In this document: one piece after another, positions 35,103 to 48,177 of the stretch
Layout of the letters: each line of letters begins with the position of its first letter
Numbering within the stretch: the first letter of the stretch is position 1
From: Niebla homalea
Taxonomy: Eukaryota > Ascomycota > Lecanoromycetes > Lecanorales > Ramalinaceae
Length of the DNA stretch: 64,000 nt
Direction of reading: 5' to 3'
NCBI GenBank assembly: GCA_019925105.1
Contig: JAHGAU010000020.1
Span: 372,001 to 436,000, forward strand
Notes under the pieces: model-generated
Told to the model about the DNA's origin: nothing
Seen by the model: the letters and a program-made list of their open reading frames with translations, nothing else
The model's database searches: none
Translations under genes and position numbers: made by a program

Positions 35103-37892
35103 TTAATAAGTTAAACCGCTTAACGGTTATATATTGATAAATAATAATATAAAGCTTAATTAACTTATAAACGTAAAGAAAAAGAAAGCTTTACCGGCTT
35201 ATATTATCGTTTTAAATAATTAATTATCTTTAACTTAAATAATAATACGCTTAACGTAATTATAAGTAAGATTATATACTTTTAATATAAAATTAATAAA
35301 GTATCAATAATTATATTAATAATTTTATATTTAAAGTAAAAAATAAAATATATTTTTATTATTTTTTAAATTATATAAATAATTATTTATTAAAACCGGA
35401 AATCGTTTTTATGGATTTAATTATAAGTAATCTTTTTATATAAACGTATAATTAATGTAAAATCAAATTAAAATTTAATTAACTTTTAATAACGCTTAAT
35501 TTTACGTAGTACTTTTATTAAATTAATTATATTAATCTTAATAATTATACTAATGATTATAATAAAAACTTACTCCTTAATTATACCTTATACTTTTTTT
35601 TAATAATTATTATTCTTTAATTTCTTAAAGTCTTTATATTATATACTTATAATAATAATTAAGCTTTCTTTTTAATTAATTTCTTAATAATATATTCAAT
35701 ACGGGCTATTATATACGGTTTAATATATATATAGTAATATAAGAGTAATATTTAGTAATTATTTAATAATAAAAAAATATAAAGAATAAATATTGAATAA
35801 ATATAAAATATAAATATAATTAAATATAAAGTAAGAGATTCTTAACGTTAAAAAAAATAAAAGGTAAAATTACTGGTTAATACGGATTCATAGTAAACCT
35901 TAATATCGTTAAGATTTATACTTATTTAAACTTAACGTTAAAAAAATAAACACTTAAAATTTATTTAAAAAAAAGTTAAATAATATAAAATAATAAATAT
36001 AATCTTACTATTATTTAATATTTTAATTAATAACCTTTTTACTTATTTTTTTAATAAATAAAGCTATTAAATATAATATTATTTAATCCGTATAAGGCCT
36101 ATATAACGTTAACCTTAATTCTAATTAACTTAAAAAAAAAGGTTACAGAATACTTTAAAAACTTAGCAATAAACGTAATATATATCGTTTTAATACTATT
36201 AATATTTTAACTTATAATCGGATTATTTATACTAATCTTTATAATAATTAAAATATAATTTTTTATAAATTCTTAACTCCGGATTTTAACCTTAAAAATT
36301 TTAATAAATTAAATTTAATATATATTTTAATTATAAATTTATTAATATATTTATTAAAATTCTTAATTTTAAATTCTTAATTTCTTATTCTTTTTTATTA
36401 TTATTAAGTAATTTATTAAACAATTTTTAATTTTAATATCTTTATAATATTATCGTTTTAAGTTTTATAATTATAAATTATATTAAGAACCTTAAGAAAC
36501 CTTTTATAGATTTTTTACTTAAAGTAAAATCCGAAAAAAGTAATCATTATATATAAGAAATTTTAAAAGTTTAAAGCTTAAACGCTTCTTTTATATATAT
36601 TAATTATTTAAAGAATAAATTTTTTATAATTAATAATATTATTTTTTAAGATAGCTTATTTTATAAGTTACATAATAAAAAGCTTAATCTATAAGTAAGA
36701 CTTAAAATAAAAGAAAAGCTTTTATAAAATATATCTTTTATAATTAATAATATTATTCTTTAAAATAATTTATTTTATAAGTTATATAATAAGAAATTTA
36801 ATCCGTAAAAAAAATATAAAATAAAAAAAAATTTTCATAAAACTTAAACATAATAAAATTACGTAATTATATTATTTAATTTTACTTTTTAAAATAATAA
36901 TTAAAGAAAGTAAAGTATATAGATTAAATTGCCTTAAATTATTACTTATTTAAACTAAAAAAAATTAACAAATAAAAAAAACTATTATTAAAAACCGGGT
37001 TTTATTAAAGACGTAAATCAAAAAGAACGTTATAAATAACCGATATATTAATTATTATAATTATTTTTATATTTATTATGCTTATAATTCTTAATATTTT
37101 AATAATTAATATATTAACGTTTTCATTTTAAATAACGGTTTTAAGTTAAATAAAACGTAAAAGTTAAAGTTAATAAAAAATAATAGTAATCCTTTATAAA
37201 AGGATTTTAAGTAATGATAAAGTAACAATAAGTATAAGCTTTTATTATAATATATATAAAATTAATTTAATTTTAATAAAGCCGAGATTTATAGCGTTTT
37301 TATAAATATTAAAAAAGCCGGTTTAAATAAATTTAATATTAAAAAGCTTTAATAAATATAATTAAGGTATAAAATACTTGATTATATAATTATAAAATAA
37401 TCTAGTTTAAAGAAATTAAACGTTTATAATGTAACTTTATTAAATTTATATAACGTAAAATATAGAAATTATGAATAAATTAAATATTTAATTTCTTAAC
37501 TTTTATATATATTTTTAAGGAAGTATATTAAGATTAAAGTTTTATAGTTATTATTATATTAATTAAATATAAAATTAACCGCTTATATAAAGATTTACCG
37601 CCGTTCTACAAATATTTCTTTAAATAAAAATAAATAGTTTAATATAATAAAACTATTTATATTTATAAACTATTTTTATATAATAAAGATTGTATAAAGA
37701 ATAAATAAATAATATTGTTTAAGTTTATATCTTAATAAGAGGATTGTATCTTTAAAAAGTAAAATTAAGACGCCATAATAGACGTAATAAACATAAAGGA
37801 AACTTAAATATTAATTATAAACGGCTTTAAAAATAAGATTCTTATTAATTATCGACGTATTATTATAATTGATAATAAATTAATTATAATTC
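35103..37892. other. AT-rich degenerate DNA, nothing named
   Basis: 2.8 kb of TA-rich sequence with stops in all frames and no motif I can assign. By position it may be the rest of the element whose Asn-rich tail lies at 34.85-35.1 kb. It contains a tandem duplication at 36613-36840, listed separately. Confidence 0.45.
36613..36840. repeat. tandem duplication of about 114 bp
   Basis: Two adjacent diverged copies. The anchor TTATAATTAATAATATTATT occurs at 36624 and 36738, and each is followed by TTATTTTATAAGTTA-ATAATAA and then a lysine-codon-like AAAATAAAA stretch. Differences are mostly G/A and C/T, so duplication preceded much of the mutation. Confidence 0.75.
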
Positions 37893-38048
37893 TGTTATGT
37901 GCATACATAGCATTGGGGATACGCGGGAGCATTCATAGGTGTAGGACACTCTTTGTACGTAGAGGACAGATAATCCTTAGGATCCCATCTGCATTCAGGT
38001 AGAATGATCATTCATACATTATCACACTTTTTGGTCCATACACCAACA
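37893..38048 (+). mobile_element. solo LTR, family 1, copy 2 (156 bp)
   Basis: Starts TGTTATGTGC and ends CACCAACA, with a perfect 5-bp TSD AATTC at 37888-37892 and 38049-38053. Nearly identical along its whole length to the copy at 12635, with only a handful of differences, mainly transitions, and one length difference in a T run. CA and TG are kept. Orientation is by arbitrary agreement with copy 1. Confidence 0.92.
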
Positions 38049-38053
38049 AATTC

Positions 38054-40409
38054 TTAAGGGTAATAATTTTTATTATAACCTTTGCTAAAAACGATATATT
38101 TGACTTAATAAGGAGTCTTTAATTTAAGGAATATAATTAAATATATCATTATTTTTATGAAATTATTTTTTCTTAATTTAAAAACTTATAATTTAATTAA
38201 AAATTTAATTAAAAAATATACCGGAATTTAACCCCTCAATTAAAGTTAAATTTAATAAAAAGATTATTATAATTAATCTTAACGTATTTAATAAAACTTC
38301 TTTTTATAACATTATAATAAAAGTTAAATTTTTTATTATTTAATAATTTTAAAAATTTATTAAATTTAATTTTTTATTTAAAATTAAAATTTTATAATAA
38401 TATTCAAGTTTTAAATAAGAACTATTTACTTTTAAGTATTTAGATTAGTTTTATATCCTTTTATATTAATATAATTTATTCTATATTTATAGTAATAAGT
38501 AAAGTTATTAAGATATATATATTAATTATATATTAAAAACTTATTATAAGTTATTTTATATTAAAATTTATTAATAAAATAAGCTTCCGTAACCCTTTTA
38601 TAATATTTTAAAGCCTATAAAATAGAATTTATATACTTTTTTACCGTTTATTTTCTTGATTATTTCTTTAATTAATCTTATAAAGCTTAATTTTAATATT
38701 ATTAATATTATGGACTTTTAAAATCGGTAAATTTTATATAATACGGCATTTAATTTTCATTAATTATTAAAGCGTTAAGGATTGTTAATAAAATCTAATT
38801 TTATTTATTAACTTATAAATAATATTTTATATTAAAATTATTTTTCAAAGGATTTTCTATATAATTTTATTATAACCCTTTTAATTTTTTAATATTATAA
38901 TTTTAAAAATATAACTTATTTTTTTTAAAACTATTTTTTAATATAAATATTAAGGAGCCTAAGAATATAAAGATTATCATAAAAATAAAAAATAAACTTT
39001 TATTATATATAATATAAAGATTATTTTAATTTAATAAAAAAGAAATAATTTTTTAAAAAATTATCTTTTAAGATAAGCTTTCAGTAGTTACTCTATAAAA
39101 ATTATATAAAGTATTTTTATTTATCTTTTAATTATAAGATAATTTTTTAATATTAATACGTTTTTATTATATTTTAAAATCTTTCTTATTTATAAGGATT
39201 CTAAATTAAATCGTATTATTTTCTTAAAAAGAATTACGTAAAAACTAATTTTTAATCTTATTATAAATATATCTATTTATAACATTTTTATAATTATTTT
39301 AATTATAATAAATAAGATATTATATTAACTAATAAGTTATTATTAATAAGAAAATATTATTATTATATTTTATTTAAAACCTTATTTATAATTAACTTTA
39401 TTATGTTATTATATCTTTTAATATATTTAATAATAAGCGTAATTTATATAAACCCTTTAATACTAAATTTTTTAATATTAAAATCAAACTATAAGTTTAA
39501 GTATTATATATATAAAATAATTATTAAAAATAAGTTGTTAATATAATAAGGAAATACCTTATAAGTTTAAACGTATTTAACCGAATATTTAATATAAAGT
39601 ATTAAAAACAATCCGACCTTTAAAAGTATTTCGAAAAAAATATTATATATATTAATAATAATATAAAGTTACCCTTTATTATATATAAGAAATATAATAA
39701 AAGCTTATAATATTTAAAAAAGATAAGATATTAAGAATAAAGATTTATATAAAAATTAAAAACTATAAAAATATTAATTATATTAAGAACCTTGGATAAG
39801 TATTAATTTAAACTAATATAATTAATAAAATAATTAGATTGGCTTTTTAATAAAATTATTATAAAGATAATTATAGATTTTTTTTAATTAATTTTTTAAA
39901 ATTTTATTAATTACTAAGTAAAACTTTTACTAAATAATAAGGTTTTAATATAAAAAGATTTCTTAAAGTGATTACGGCGATAAATTATGATTATAGCCTT
40001 ATTATTTAATATCGTTGAATATATTAAAACGTATTACCTTTTTATTTATCTTAATTAAGGCCTTATATTATTATTTTTAATAATAACTAAAAATTATATA
40101 ATAAAGCGCCTCAAAAAGATTAAATTATTGTTATTAAAAAATCTTCTTAATAATAATAATAAGGTTTTATTAACTATAAATAGTTAATCCGTTAATAATA
40201 AATAATCTCATATAACGATCATAATATATTAAATTAATTAAGATTAAGAATATTATAATATATTAATTAACTTTGAAGTTGTTAAAAATATTTATAATAA
40301 TAAATAACTTATATTTATTACGATAAAAGTAATTAAAAGCCATAAATTAAAGGATTATATTTTAACCGTTATTATTAATAATATAATTAATAATAATATA
40401 AATAATACT
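38054..40409. other. AT-rich degenerate DNA, nothing named
   Basis: 2.4 kb without any frame or motif I recognise. The composition is as extreme as in the RIPed LINEs but CpG is rarer here, which suggests an older or differently mutated sequence. Confidence 0.45.
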
Positions 40410-40412
40410 CAT

Positions 40413-40640
40413 ATAAATAATAATAATATAAATAAGAATAATAATATAAATAAGAATAATATAAATAATAGTAATATAAATAATAATAATAATAATATAA
40501 ATAAGAATAATATAAATAAGAATAATATAAATAAGAATAATATAAATAAGAATAATATAAATAAGAATAATATAAATATGAATAATATAAATAATAGTAA
40601 TATAAATAAGAATAATATAAATAATAGTAATATAAATATA
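40413..40640 (+). repeat. degenerate 15-bp repeat, AATAAGAATAATATA
   Basis: Repeated units of AATAAGAATAATATA with AATAGTAATATA and AATAATAATATA variants lead into the pure AAT tract. It is probably the decayed flank of the same microsatellite. Confidence 0.85.
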
Positions 40641-40823
<183 letters not shown>

Positions 40824-41274
40824 TTAAAGGATATCTTATAGGTATATATAATATTATACCTTACTTTAAGTAACGTCAATTTTTTAACTTATAATTTCCC
40901 GGATTAATAAAAGAATAATATTTTAAGTTAATCTAAGTAATTTAACCTTAAAACGATATCCTTTTTAAGCTTAAAATACGTTTAATCTTAAGGTAAGTTT
41001 ATTTTTATTAACTTTTTTAAGTATAATTTAAATTAATAAGCTTTAGGAATAAGATATATAAGTTAAATATTAATTAAAAATTAAAAATAAAAAAATCTAA
41101 AGTAATATTACTTAAGTTTTTCTATAACGTTATAATAAAGCTATATAATAAATTAAACTTTTAATACTATAACTTTTTTAATTATTTATTTAATTATCTT
41201 TATAATTATTTTTATAATTATTAACCCCAGAACTCTTTACTTTATTTACGACGCGTTTTACTTAATCCGCTATT
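40824..41274. other. AT-rich spacer
   Basis: Contains repeated CTTAAG/TTAAACCTTAA words but no gene or recognised element. Confidence 0.4.
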
Positions 41275-41418
41275 TAGATCTTAATATATCCCGATCCCAT
41301 CCCGTTCCATCTTAAGTTAATACAGGATAAGATAGAAGCGACTCCATCCTATTTTATCCCTATCTTATCCCTATCCCATCCCTATCCCATGGGATATATC
41401 CCGTCCCGCTTCCCGGAG
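41275..41418 (-). repeat. GGGAT-element, copy R4 (inverted)
   Basis: The plus strand reads from TAGATCTTAATATATCCCGA to CGCTTCCCGGAG. It shares with R2 the outer TCCGCT-- sequence just left of the right-end motif (33525 and 41267), so the true element may extend about 10 bp further. Four CTATCCC/CTATCTT units are conserved with R2. Confidence 0.87.
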
Positions 41419-41895
41419 TAAAGCTTAAAAAAAGGTTAGAAACCGGGAAGAAGAAAGAACTTTAATAAACTATAAAATTATTAAAAAAGTAAAGTTTGAA
41501 CGTTAAGTAAATCTTATTAATTAATAATATTATATTTCTTATAATATATTTAATATAATTATTATTATACTTTAAAAAGGAAATAAGCCGCTTTGTAAAA
41601 AACATATTAAACCTTAATTATATATATTATAAGAAAATTATAATTATTAAAAAAGTATTTAAAAATAACGGAAAAAATATATAAAAAACGATTAGAAATA
41701 AACGATCTAAAATTAATAACGTTATAATCGTTAATTTATAATAAAACCTTAAAGTTATACTTAATAAAAATTAATAAATATACTTTATAAAAATAATAAT
41801 TATTTATCAATTAAAATAAATTAATAAATTATTAAGAATAAAAACGGATTAAAGATTAAATATTATTATAATTAACATAAATATAATAAAGGAAT
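41419..41895. other. AT-rich spacer ending in the B2 target site
   Basis: No gene recognised. The last 13 bp (41883-41895, ATAATAAAGGAAT) are the left target-site duplication of LINE B2; the same sequence recurs at 48165-48177, so this spacer was once continuous with 48178 onward. Confidence 0.6.
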
Positions 41896-42312
41896 GAAAT
41901 TAAAACGATAAAGTAATCGAGATTTGGAGGATGGCGACGAATAAAGGGACCCCAGAGGTCCAAAACGATGCGTATATACATAGCTTTAATAATAGTAAGG
42001 GGAGTATATTAAGTGCGATAAATGGAAGTAGCGTAATAATTAAGAATAAAATGGTAAACGGGCAAATAACCTATATTAATAGAAACGGTAACGATGCGTA
42101 CGGGTAATATAATAATAATAAGCCGAATAACGCTTAAAATAAATAAAAAAATTAAGGTTAATAAAATACGCGTATTAAAGCACGTAAAACGCGTAATAAT
42201 AATATAGAAATAATAAATAAATAAGGGGGTAAGAAGGCCGGTATAATATTAATAATAAAGGGTATAAACGGGGGGAAAAAGCGGGAAAACCACGGTAAAA
42301 ATATTATTAAGG

Positions 42313-42752
42313 CTGACCCGGGGGCAAAAAGCAGCGGCGGGAAAACTGCACCCAGCAGGGGGCTAGGGGGGCTGTGGACACCGGAGCGGCATAAGAGGCG
42401 ATGCTATATCGGTCAGCAGAGTCATATAAATAAGGTAATAATAACATACGTATCGGTAAGGGTATTCAGTGGTATAATCGGAATTTTGAAATTTTAACAT
42501 TAAATAGACCCGTAAGGTAACGGAAGAGCAATAAGTTTAAAGGTAACCCTTAAATAAATTCTTATTCTTTAAACGGCTGTAAATACTTTTAACCCTTAAG
42601 ATATAAGTAAAAGCTAGGTAAATACCGGTTTTTATTTTTAACGTTATAGATATCGGGTTTTTTACGGTTATTAATAAGGTTAAATAGCCGAGTATTAAGG
42701 AATGCCGGAATTAGTTTAGTTAGATCCGTAATATAAATCAATCAATCAATCA
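42313..42752 (+). mobile_element. LINE copy A4, 5'-truncated and only half RIPed
   Basis: This is the 3'-terminal 440 bp of an A-subfamily LINE inserted in B2, with a 12-bp TSD ATATTATTAAGG at 42301-42312 and 42753-42764 and an AATCAATCAATCAAT tail. Its first 130 bp are GC-rich with many CA/TG (GGCAAAAAGCAGCGGCGGGA, GCTGTGGACACCGGAGCGG). Reverse-complemented, they align to the RIPed equivalents at 1-80, near 24460 and near 51137. The 3' half is partly mutated. It gives the near-original sequence of the family. Confidence 0.92.
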
Positions 42753-44639
42753 ATATTATTAAGGATATATAAAAGGGAAATAAAGCTAATAAAAAGGATA
42801 AAACCTTAAAAGATTAAAAATAAAAAACGGAGATAATACGTCGCCCGGTAAAAGAAGGCGAGAAAGTAATAAAGGAAACGGTAAAAACCTTAAAAAGACT
42901 CCTTATAATAAAGTGGAAGGATATTACGTTAAAGATTTAACCGATATTATAAATTAAATTAAAAAGTATAAAAGACTTTTATATAAAGGTAAAAATAAAG
43001 CTAAGGGAGGCAGAGCGTTTACGGGGCTTTTAAAAGGCGGGAATAAGGATATTAATAAGGGGTAAAAATGACGGTTTAAAATTAAAAGTATAAAGTAAAA
43101 GTATAAAAGCGGTAGTTTTTTAAGCGAAAGAAAGTTGGGCGATAAGGGTAATAAAAAGGGTGCTTATGGTAGAAAATAAAAAAATAATAAAAAAGAAAAT
43201 AACTATATTAAAAAAAGCGAGGATAATAATAATCCGCTTATTTAATAATAAGGAGAAAAACGTAATTACGGAAATAAACCTATTATAATTAATAAAAACT
43301 TTTAAGGTAATAACGGAATTATTAATAAAATAGATTATTATAATATATAAGTTATAAAGTAAAAATATCCTCCTTAATATAACGTTATTAAAGGCGAAAA
43401 AAAGCTTAAAAAATTTAAAATTTAAATTAATAAAAAAGAATATAAATTAATTAAAGTTTTAAAGTAATTATTTACCATTATAATAAATAAGATATATTTA
43501 TTATATTTTATAAAAACCGAAAAAGGGGTTATATTAAAGAGTATAAAAAGGGAAAATATGGTTTTTTATTTAAAGCTTAAGATCATTAATTATAGGCTTT
43601 TTCTGGTAATAAAAGATTTAATTCTTTAAAACGCGTAAAAAGGTATTTTAGCGTTATATTAAACGTAACGTTAATAAAAATATATAATAACGTTTTAAAT
43701 AAAGGGATTATTAAAGGGGAATCGCTTAAAATAATTTAACTATAAAATAAGGCGGTAAATATTTAAATTATAAATATATTATTATAAAGTATCTTAATAT
43801 TATAAAATATATAATTTACGTTAAAAATTATAATATTTATAAATATATAAAATTAATAATTAAAGGGCTTATAAAAAGCGTATTTAAATATATTATATAT
43901 AATAAAGAAAGATATCTAATATAAAATTCTAAATATATATTAAAAGTTAAAGAGATTAAACGTAAAAAGACCCGAATAGTTATAAAAATCTAACGGTATA
44001 ATACGTACGGCATTAATTTAACGGATTAATTAAAAGTAATTTTAAAATATAAACTTAATTAATTAAATAATAAAAAATAAATAATAATAACGGATAAAAT
44101 AAGAAAAAGGAAGCTTTTTATAATCCCAATTTTAAAAGTTAACCGTTTTACGTTTTTAACAATAAGTAAAAAAGTATTAAATTAGAAAACACTTAACTTT
44201 AATAAAAAGTTTATAACTTAAACGGATATAAATAAGGGAGCCTTTATAAAGGTTAATATATAATATATTAACGCTTTTAAGAGTAATATAATATAACGTT
44301 TATAACGAGGAAATTAAAATAATAATATTAATATTTAAATTTAAAAAAGTTAAAAATATTAATATTATAATAATATAGAAATTACCGTATAGCCCGTATA
44401 TATATTTATTTATTAACCCGGGGGAGGGGTTTTATTTAACCTTTAAAAGGGATAAAATAACTAAAATATACTTCTTTATAAATAAGCGGTTTAATATAGA
44501 TAATTAAGATATTACTTATTATAATAAAAACCTTTATATATTCCGTATTATAAAAGAAAAAAACTTAAAAAGTAACCTTAATATTTATAACGTATATAAC
44601 CCGTTATTAATTAATAAAAAAAGATTGTTTATAATATTA

Positions 44640-44945
44640 TTACTTAAAGAAATCTTAATTATTTTAAGTAAGTATATATTGCTTAAAAACTTTAATTTAT
44701 ATTATTATATATAAAATGAAAAAAAGCGTATAATAAATTATATTAAATTAAATAATTTATTAATAATTATTATTTAAATTAACTTTTTATTATTAATATT
44801 ATAAAAGATTATTACGTAAAAAAGTTATATATTTAAAACGATAATTAATTTAACCTTTAATACGGAAGAAATTATTGGCGTAATTATAACGTATAAGTTA
44901 CGAAAGGACTTAAAATATAATTCGGATTATATACCAATATAGATA
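44640..44945 (+). pseudogene. LINE ORF2 EEP endonuclease relic in B2
   Basis: LLKNFNLYYY near 44675 corresponds to LLGDFNLHH with Gly-Asp changed to Lys-Asn, and INLTFNTEEII followed by KDLKYNSDYIPI at 44845-44940 corresponds to TIDL-F-T--L and L-H-SDH-PI. These are the same positions as in copy D. Confidence 0.72.
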
Positions 44946-45619
44946 ACCTTAAATTAAACCGTTAATATAACCTTATTATTATTAATAAAGAAAACGTAGA
45001 AAACGGTTAAAATAATAAAGGTTTATATAAAAGCGGAAAAAACGGTAATATAATTTACGGACCTCCTTTAATTAAATAATAAAAACTAAATTAACTTTTT
45101 TATAAAGTAAATAATAAAGATATTAAATAAAATAATTAATAAAATAATCTTAATAATAAAACCCTCTTAAAAAGCTAAAATTTATTAAAATAAAGGATAT
45201 ATAACCGTAATAATAAAAATAAAAAGATTAATAAAGTAAACTTTTAAATATAGGAATTAAGAAATATTTAATTAATTAAGGGTTACTTAAAAAAAAAAAG
45301 AAAAGATTATTAAAAAGGTTAAATAAATATACTTTTAATTTATAATATATAATTTAACGGTTTTATTTTATAATATTTAAAAGTTAATGAAATATAATAA
45401 AGAATAAAATAAGAAATTAAAGTTTATCTTTAAATTCCCGCCTTTTAAAAAACCTAATAATATATTAATTAATACCTTTAACGGTAAAATCAAAACCTTT
45501 AAAAAAATATTTTTCCTCCCGTTATTAAAGGTTAATTTAAACGATATTAATAACGTTATATATCCTAATTTTATATTAATAAATAAGGTAATAATATAAG
45601 ATATAATAATTAAAGCGAT

Positions 45620-46270
45620 TAATAAATTAAAAAAAAATAAAACCTTAAAACCGAATAAAATCCTTAATAAATTCCTATTAATAATAATATTACTATTTAA
45701 GAAAGTTTTTATTTAATTTTTTTAAGTATATTTTAACGTTGGTTATTATTTATGTAAGTTTAAAGAAACGAAAACGATTATCTTTAAGAAGTTTATTAAA
45801 CCGGATTATTTTAAAGTAAAATCTTATAAATTTATTATATTCCTTTATACGTTAAAGAAAACTTTAAAAACGGTAATAATAAAAATCCTTAATAATTATA
45901 TAAAAAATTACGGACTTCTTTCCGATCAATAAATAAAAATAAATAAAAATTAATTAATAAAAATAGCCCTTAAAAAATTAATTAATAACGTATATATGGT
46001 ATAAGGTTACGGGAAAAGGTATATTATAAGTTTTTTTTCTTTTAATATTATAAATACTTTTAATAAAATAAATTATTAAAAATTACTATATAACTTAAAG
46101 AAAAAAAGGATATTATCCTTCTTAATTAAATAAATAAAAAGTTTTTTTAAGTGATTAAGCTATATTGATTAAATTAAAATAAAAAATAAGCTTAATAAAG
46201 CCCGTTATAACGGGGATTCCTTAAGGATTACTTATTTTTTTTATATTATTTTTATTCTTTAACGATTTAT
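45620..46270 (+). pseudogene. LINE ORF2 reverse transcriptase relic in B2
   Basis: Blocks in order are KTLKPNKIL (KAPGPDGIP motif) near 45640, YKFIIFLYTLKKTLKTVI and NYGLLSDQ at 45826-45930, FNIINTFNKIN (FDVKGAFDNVN, catalytic motif A) near 46040-46070, and TGIP-stop-GLLIFFILFLFFN at 46208-46263 (AGIPQGSPLSPILFLFFN, motif B), where the CAA Gln codon has become TAA. Enough is preserved to be sure of a LINE-type RT. It is not functional. Confidence 0.87.
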
Positions 46271-48177
46271 TAATTAAGGAACTTATTAAATTAAAATAAA
46301 AGGTTTAAGTTAAAGGTTTTATTAATAACGTTTACCTTTTAATTTATAATACCTTTATATATATAAATTATTTAGAATTAAAATAAGCCTATAAAGTTTA
46401 TCTTTAATAAATAAGAATTTATAAAGTTTAATTCATATTATATAAATATAAACTTATTTATATAATTAAGAATTTAAAGTTATATAATATAATAATTATA
46501 GTAAACTTAAATAGAATTACGGTAAAATTAAATATTAATATTAAAGTTTTTAGCCTTTAAATAAATAAGAAGCTTAATTAAAAGGATTATATAAGAAAAA
46601 TTTAAAAGAAAATAACTTTATAAAAAAAGGGTTTTATTTATTTTATTATATCAATATAAAAAGTTATATTATAAAAAACCCGGACCGTTTATTAGGCTAT
46701 AATAAAGTTAACTATAATATATATTATAGTTATTTAATATATACTTAAAAGTACTCCGGGATATAAGAAGGAGTTTATTTAAATATTATAGAAAGTCCAG
46801 AATTAATATTTAAGAGTAATTAATAATACTTATAAAGTAACCTTTATCCCAATATTAAAGTTTAAGGTCTTTATATTATTAATTAAAATTTTATTAAATT
46901 AAATAATTATATAAATAAAATTAAAGAAATATATATACTTAATTACGATAATAAGAAACGGGCGGATCCGCCAGAATCTTAATAAGTTTCAAGTTAAAAA
47001 GAGTAAATTAAAAATACTTATCCCCCCTCTTATTAAAACGAAGTAGGAATAAGTTAAAAAAGAAGTTAATTTTATTAATATTTTAAAGGTTAATTTAAAC
47101 GTATATAAACTTTTATTAAGTATAAAAAAAACCGAAATTAAAGGGATTTAAAGAGTAAAAGCTATAACGATTATTTTATAAATTATAATAAAATAAATTA
47201 AGCGTTAATAGAAATATAAGGATTTTATATTTTAAAATTATTATTACTTAATTTTTAATAATAAAAAGATTATTAATAAGTATCTTTATTATTGTAATAT
47301 TATAAAAAAGGGTAATAATATATTAATGATTTAACTTTAAACGGATAAAAACGGTTTAACTTATTTCTTATTTATTATATATACCGGAAATCGGATAAAC
47401 GTTAAATATAAATATAAATAAAGAAAATAAAACGCTATATATATCCTTATTTTTTATTTTTTATTTATGGAAATTAAATTAAAACTTATTATAAAAGTTA
47501 ATACTTATAATTATTATTAAATATTATTTATAAAGTAAAGTATTTAGGTAATTATTAAATTTATAATATTTACCGGATTACTATTATAGTTCAGCCTTAT
47601 TATAAAAATAAATAAGATTATTAAAGACTTTACGGAAAAAGCCTATTACCGTTTAAAAAAAAAAAAAAAGCGGAAACCGGTTACGTTAATTATATGAACC
47701 GGAAAGTATTTTCTATAGCCGTAAGGATATAATAATAAATATTTATTAAAAGTCTTTAAAGGAATTAACGGCGATAATAATATGAAAGGGATATATATTA
47801 AATACGTAAATATTAATAAGGATATTTAAAGGTATTACGTAAAATTAAAATAATATAAATATATAAAGAAGCAAAAAAGTAATAAGTTTAAAAGTAGCTT
47901 TTATAAGGATATAATTATAATATTATTAATTTTTATAAAGGAATTAAAATATAAGAAATATATAAATAGATTATTACTTTTTAAATAACCGTTAATATCC
48001 TTTACCTTAAAGGATAAAGGGTAAAGGCCTGGTAAACGCCGGTTTTTACCCTAACGTTATAAGTATCAGGTTTTTATGGTTACCAGTAAGGTTAAAAGGC
48101 CGCGTATTAAGGAGCGCCGGAATTAGCTTAGTTAGATCCGTAGTATAAATCAATCAATCAATCAATAATAAAGGAAT

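Larger units (their letters stand above)
41896..48164 (+). mobile_element. LINE copy B2 (full length, carries A4)
   Basis: This is a full-length plus-strand LINE, about 5.8 kb after removing the 440-bp A4 insertion and its TSD. A 13-bp duplication, ATAATAAAGGAAT, flanks it at 41883-41895 and 48165-48177. The leader starts GAAATTAAAACG and the ORF1 ATG is at 41931 (MATNKGTPEV). Order: ORF1 with its end near 43.7 kb, EEP endonuclease near 44.6-44.95 kb, RT 45.6-46.3 kb, then a C-terminal region, a 3' UTR and an AATCAATCAATCAAT tail. It belongs with B1 and C. Closed by RIP-type stops everywhere. Confidence 0.94.

Noticed and set aside
42313..42752. A4 as a SINE with a GC-rich tRNA-like head
   Set aside because: Its GC-rich head aligns base for base, allowing C-to-T and G-to-A, with the 3' part of the full-length LINEs, so it is a truncated LINE.
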